DNA of 64,000 bases from Aselliscus stoliczkanus. Taxonomy: Eukaryota; Chordata; Mammalia; Chiroptera; Hipposideridae. Below the pieces are notes generated by a model. The model was not told the DNA's origin and made no database searches. It worked only from the letters and a program-made list of their open reading frames with translations. A program made the position numbers and the translations under genes. The DNA is taken from contig CM066730.1 in the NCBI GenBank assembly GCA_033961575.1, positions 115,037,523-115,101,522 of the forward strand. Reading direction: 5' to 3'. Below, one piece after another: positions 59,607 through 64,000 of this stretch (positions are counted from its first letter, which is position 1; every line of letters starts with the position of its first letter).

Positions 59607-59721
59607 GGCCGGCCGAGTGGCGCGGTGGTTAAGAGCTGGCTTGGGATGCCAGCGGCCCTGGTTTGGATCCCACATGTGAGGGCCAGTGACACTGCCCTCA
59701 AAAACAAAACAAAACAAAAAA
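59607..59721 (+). mobile_element. tRNA-derived SINE, short form
   Basis: Head GGGCCGGCCGAGTGGCGCGG, arm GCTGGCTTGGGATGCCAGC, B box GGTTTGGATCC, GAGGGCCAGTGACACTG end and a (CAAAA)n tail. The TSD is not clear. Confidence 0.92.
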
Positions 59722-59758
59722 CTTTAAAACCAATAGAAAAATTGGGAGAATTCTTTAC

Positions 59759-59814
59759 GGTTCGGTCCCACATATGAGGGCCAGTGACACTGCCCTCAAA
59801 AAAAAAAAAAAAAA
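59759..59814 (+). mobile_element. Short-form SINE fragment starting at the B box
   Basis: Only the last part of a short SINE: it begins exactly at the B box (GGTTCGGTCCCACATATG), continues through the GAGGGCCAGTGACACTG end and stops in a pure A run. The tRNA head is missing. It lies just after the complete short copy at 59607. The fragment at 63592 begins at the same nucleotide of the element. Confidence 0.9.
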
Positions 59815-59835
59815 TTACACTGATGGTAACCATTA

Positions 59836-59977
59836 TGGGCCGGCTGAGTGGCTCAGTTGGTTAAGAGCTCGCTCAATAGTGCGAGCTGAGCTCTGAGCAA
59901 CAGCTGTTCGAGGCCAGCCTGAGCTGAGTTGCCGCTGAGCTGCCAACAGGTGGCAGGATGGCTCAGCTAAAAAAAAG
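59836..59977 (+). mobile_element. Short compact tRNA SINE variant without AATAAA end
   Basis: Sister of the element at 57974: head GGGCCGGCTGAGTGGCTCAG, middle GCTGAGCTCTGAGCAACAG, 'GAGCTGAGTTGCCGCTGAG', then GGCAGGATGGCTCAGCTAAAA into an A-rich tail. The TSD is unclear. Confidence 0.92.
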
Positions 59978-60187
59978 AAAGCATCATTTATGTTAAATGA
60001 AGTTATACATATAAAACACTGAAAATATGCCTACTACACAATTAGTATTAACAATTGTTAGTTATTATTATCTGTTACAGGTGAAGGTTCAGAGGTCATG
60101 ATGGCTTGCCATTGGTGGGAAAAGCAGAAAACCATTTAAGAAACATGGGTAAAAAGAGATTCAAAACAAGTTTAAAAAGACAAAAGG

Positions 60188-60610
60188 AGGGCCAGCCAAG
60201 TGGCGCATTGGTTAAGAGCTGGTTTTGGGATGCCAGCGGCCTAAGTTCGGATCCCACATATGAGGGCCAGTGACACTGCCCTCTACAGCTAACAACAGCT
60301 CCACCTGGAGCTGGGCTGTGCGAGCCCCGGTGATGGTGTTGGCTGCAGCCCCTGCTGCAGTGGGCTGCCATAGGCTACAGTAAGTGGCCAGCAGCAAGCG
60401 TGAGTGGCCGGCAGCCAGCGTGAGCTGCCAAAAGCCGTACTGAGCGACCATCCAGAGGCCGGCAACCGATCTGCCTCATCCGGGAAGAACGCAAAGACGA
60501 TACCAACATGAGCCAGTGAAGCAATGTCCTCCGCAACTAAACTGAAGAACAAAAAGACAGCAACTTATCTGTTCCCCTCCCCCTATTCGCCCAATAAAAT
60601 CTTAGGGAAA
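60188..60610 (+). mobile_element. tRNA-derived SINE, long form
   Basis: Head GGGCCAGCCAAGTGGCGCAT, B-box-like AGTTCGGATCC, full body and a slightly altered end (CGCCCAATAAAATCTTAGGG). TSDs of 13 bp with one mismatch (AAAAGACAAAAGG / AAAAGACAAAGGG) lie at 60175-60187 and 60611-60623. Confidence 0.94.
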
Positions 60611-60624
60611 AAAAGACAAAGGGA

Positions 60625-62368
60625 AGGCAGAGTGGTCATGAGGAAGAATTAGACTGTAACTAGTCAGAGGCTTAATTAGTCGCAGAGTTCCAAACCCAGA
60701 ACTTAAGAAAAGGGGCACACAATGGCATCTCATAAACAGACATTGCTGGCCAGGCCCATCCCCAGTCAGAAATTATCACTAACAATTTCCAGGTTCAGGA
60801 GCAAAAGTCACATATACCTCTAATTTTCCTTGCTGAGAAACCTATTTTGAGACACTAAAATTTCATAAATTCGTTTGCTTTTTTTTTTTGGTTGTAACCT
60901 TCAAAACATGAAGGGAAGATAACAAATTTATTTTAGAGGACAATAGTGAATGGTTTTTATTCTATCCTATTTAACAAAATGAAGAAGCTATCTGTCAAAG
61001 TATACTTTAAGAGCATGTCAAGCCAGTTTTTCTAATCAGCTCTTCTATGGAGGAGTCAACTGAGATAAGTTGTTTTTTTTGCCAATGGTGTATAACACAC
61101 CCAGAACAAGCAACACTTCTTTTATTAAAGAGATGGGTGTGTTCTGTTAAAAAGCAACTGAAACAGAAGCAGCTTCCTAACATCAAAACACAAAATAATC
61201 ACAAATTTCTCAGACATATTTGATCAAGAATCTTAGTGTCAAAACTGATGGCTGAACTAGTTTCAGCCTGACAGGGACTTAACAACATAAGTAACTAAGT
61301 CAATTACACGGTTGAAGGAGGATTTTATTGATTTTATTTTAATCCTACAACTCAATTTACTCAAAGCTCCAACATCCTTCTCTATATTCAAAATATTATA
61401 TTTCTTATCACTGAATACCTAAGATATTGTCCTTTTACATTACACCTTAGTTGAAAGAACCACAGGGAGTCCTAATTAAATCACAGAGCTCTTCGAAGGA
61501 GGGTAGAATCTCCAACTCTGTTTATTGAAAACCAAATAAAAATTCACTTTTGCAGTAGGATTTTGGTTATGATGTTCATGCTATACAGCTAGATTTTTTT
61601 TAATTGAATATATTTTTAAAACATACCATTAACTAAAATAATACTATAAGTATACTATAACAAGGCATTATTTTGAAAGCACAATAGTAATAGATAACTT
61701 AATACAGAATTCATTGTCAAAAGACAAGTATGAAGAAGACTCAGCAACACCTACCGACTTATCTACCAGAAAATAATAAATTAGATTGATCAACCCAATT
61801 CTTATACTGTTCTGCTTCAAAGCATAACGGGAATACATAGCAGGAGTATGTTTTCAATGAACCAAAACATCTTGAAATTACGTTAAGCTCAGCTTAAACA
61901 ATTCATAATTAGAAATATGCCAAGAGTTAGTCAGTCTGCACCCGCATAGCTACTTAGCCTCAAATCCAAAACAATCCTGAGCAAAATTTAAGGTATTTTC
62001 CAAGAGAGTTCCCCTTTCCCAGCCCAGACAGCAGCTGATGATTCTCTAAACTCATTTCTGTGTGCTTAACTACACAAATCACTTGTTTCTCGCTATGTCA
62101 CAAACTTAGGAAAAAATAATGGATGATTCCTAAATTCCTGTGGTATACAGGAAAATGGGCATTGCTTCCACTCTAAATCTAGTTATAAACTGCTACATAA
62201 GTACCAAAGCAATTTGCAATTTTTTAAACCACTATCATCCAAAAGGAAAACCCAACAATTTCAATTAAAAAGGGTTATCCCTGATACTTCATAATACCCA
62301 TAGGTTCAATACAACCTAAGTACTTTTAGCAAGAATTATATCATGCAAAGTTGAAAATCTGCTATCAT
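60625..62368. other. AT-rich non-coding stretch, nothing recognised
   Basis: About 1.7 kb with no recognisable gene or repeat family. Confidence 0.5.
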
Positions 62369-62369
62369 A

Positions 62370-64000
62370 CAGTCATGCATCACTTAACAACGGGGGTATG
62401 TTCTAGGAAATGTTGTCGTTAGGCGTTTCTGTCATTGGGCAAACACCATCGAGTGCACTTACGAGAACCTAGATGGTCTGCTTACCACACACCTATGTTA
62501 CATGGTGTAGCCTATTGCTCCTAGGCTACAAATCTGGGCAGCATGTTACTGTACTGAATCATGTAGGTAACTGTAACACAATGGTAAGTATTCGTATAAC
62601 TAAACATAGAAAAAGGTACAGTAAAAATACAGTAGAAAAGGAAAACAAAGCCTATACAGGGTAGTTGCCATAAATGGAGCTTGCAGGCCAGGCAGTTGCT
62701 GTGGGTCAGTGAGGCAGAGGTGAGTGAATGTAAGGCCTAGGGCATTACTGCACACTGCCAGACTTGATCAACGCTGCACACTTGGTCTATGCTAATTTGC
62801 AAAAAATACTTTTCTTTTTTCAATAATAAATTAACCTTAGCTTACTGTTACTTTTTTACTTTATAAGCTTTAAATTTCTTTTTTACTTTTCAACCCTTAT
62901 GTAATAACACGCAGCTTAAAACGCAAATATTGTACAGCTCTACAAAAACATTTTTTCTTTATATTCTTATTCCATAAGCTTTAATTTTTTTTTTTCTTTC
63001 TAAATTTTTGTTAAAAACTAAGACACTAACACATACATTAGCCCAGGCCTACCCAGGGTCAGGATCTGCAGTATCACTGGCTTCCGCCTCCACGTCTTGT
63101 CCCACTGTCTTCATGGGCATTAACATGCATGGAGCTGTCATCTCCCCAAGATAACAAGGCCTTCTTCTGAACACCTCCTGAAAGACCTGCCTGAGGCTCA
63201 CTGTGAGGAGATGTCACTCTTTTCACAGATATGTCCACCATGGTTTGTTTGCTTTGTTTCTTCCTTTTGGTCATAGGTTTGCCTGTAAGCAGATAACACA
63301 CCATGAACATTCCTCTCTATCAATGAAAACCCTTCGGTGTTGAGGTTCACGTTTTAAAACTTTTCAAATAGCTTGCTGAGGTCTGCAAAAGCTCAGCTAA
63401 AGCCTTCACTCTGAATTTTCTTGGGGGTTCTTCTTTTTCTTCTGAAGTTTCCTTTTCTCTTGCCTCTTCCTCATCTATGAATTCCTGTTCCAATTCCAAA
63501 AACTCCTTAGTCGATTCCTCAGGAAGCACCTCAAGGAGTTGCTTACTGTCATTCTCACCCACACGCAGGTTAAAGCTGTTTGCCATCTCCTGGTTCGGGT
63601 CCCACATACGAGGGCCAGTGACACTGCCCTCAAAAAAAAAAAAAAAAAAGAAAGAAAAAGAAAAACCTCTTAAGTGTCTTCTTCCAGATGACATTTATAC
63701 GCTCCTTGGTGACATCACCCAAGACCAACCAAGGTTGTGGATGAGTCATAGATGTTGTAATCCTTCCAGAATTACACCAGTGTCTTCTTCACCTGGCAGC
63801 AATAGCCTTGGCAAAGGTCCTCCGCAGGCTATTGCTGTTAAAAGCTGTTGTAACTCCTTGATCCATTGGCTGGATCAGAGAGCTGGTGTTTGAAGGGAGA
63901 AACAGCAATTTGATATTGGGATGATAATCACCAACAAAAGGAGGACAACCAGGAGCATTATCAACAATAAGCAAAATCTTCAAAGATGTGTTCTCTAAAC
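62370..64000 (-). pseudogene. Tigger1 DNA transposon with decayed transposase, cut by window edge
   Basis: The left end is the Tigger1 TIR (CAGTCATGCATCACTTAAC) preceded by TA at 62368-62369. On the minus strand, 63983-63789 encodes a stretch of the pogo/CENP-B-like DDE transposase with two catalytic blocks visible: 'LLIVDNAPGCPP' (second Asp) and 'IQPMDQGV' (third Asp). Downstream on the same strand the acidic region follows (ELEQEFIDEEEAREKE, then PPRKF), then the C-terminal tail (63310-63074: 'QAGLSGGVQKKALL'). Frame shifts, stops and the SINE at 63592 break it. The N-terminal DNA-binding part and the other TIR lie outside the window. Confidence 0.95.
63592..63665 (+). mobile_element. Short-form SINE fragment starting at the B box, inside Tigger1
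   Basis: It begins exactly at the B box (GGTTCGGGTCCCACATACG), then GAGGGCCAGTGACACTG-type end and an A-rich tail. It lies antisense to the Tigger1 transposase frame, between codons of the acidic region. No tRNA head and no clear TSD. Confidence 0.93.

Noticed and set aside
63074..63983. Possible host gene of the TIGD/JRK type derived from Tigger
   Set aside because: Stops, frameshifts, an inserted SINE and the adjacent Tigger1 TIR with TA target show a dead transposon copy rather than a domesticated gene.

Overview
The window looks like 64 kb of bat nuclear DNA containing no recognisable protein-coding gene. It is AT-rich, has no CpG island, and no open frame looks like a host exon. The longest frames, about 100 to 190 codons, all fall in transposon remnants or on the antisense strand of GC-rich SINEs. 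It is either intergenic or lies inside a very large intron; the sequence alone cannot decide which. The host call rests on a dense set of tRNA-derived SINEs that open with a GGCCGGCC(G/A)AGTGGC head and carry GGGCCAGTGA motifs. These resemble the Rhin-1/VES-type SINEs of bats. A mariner remnant with a TIR like those known from bat genomes, hAT and Tigger-type DNA elements, L1, and old mammalian L2/MIR/MER5/MLT1 repeats fit as well. A rhinolophoid (horseshoe or leaf-nosed bat-like) or other yinpterochiropteran bat is my best inference, held with moderate confidence.

Layout. 0-13 kb: L2 and LTR remnants, an antisense MLT1-type LTR, six tRNA-SINEs and a CpG-bearing 540-bp DNA transposon at 12.1-12.6 kb, followed by an antisense VES-type SINE. 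13-25 kb: an L1 3' end split by a hAT element at 14.6 kb, a U6 snRNA fragment at 16.6 kb, a mariner MITE plus a broken mariner transposase at 18.5-19.4 kb, L1M ends, and two adjacent antisense long SINEs at 22.6-23.5 kb facing a sense copy at 24.3 kb. 25-35 kb: HAL1/L1 ORF1-like and L1 3' fragments, and a long antisense L1 ORF2 region (31.7-34.5 kb) into which a second copy of the mariner MITE has jumped. 35-51 kb: several SINEs, including two trimeric ones, an antisense L1M 3' UTR, MIR/L2/MER5 debris and a palindromic Tigger-like MITE at 46.5 kb. 51-64 kb: an L1 5'/ORF1 remnant, a SINE-rich stretch with nearly a dozen copies, and a Tigger1 element that runs off the right edge with its transposase frame split by a truncated SINE.

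The genetic activity visible here belongs to transposons. L1 machinery probably supplied the reverse transcriptase for the SINEs, as shown by A-rich tails and target-site duplications (TSDs) of about 10-19 bp. The DNA elements are all defective in this window. I found no new gene system. The most unusual observations are the modular SINE architectures sharing one head, two SINE fragments that start at the same B-box nucleotide, covariation in the SINE anticodon-like arm, and the nested insertions that give a relative time order.
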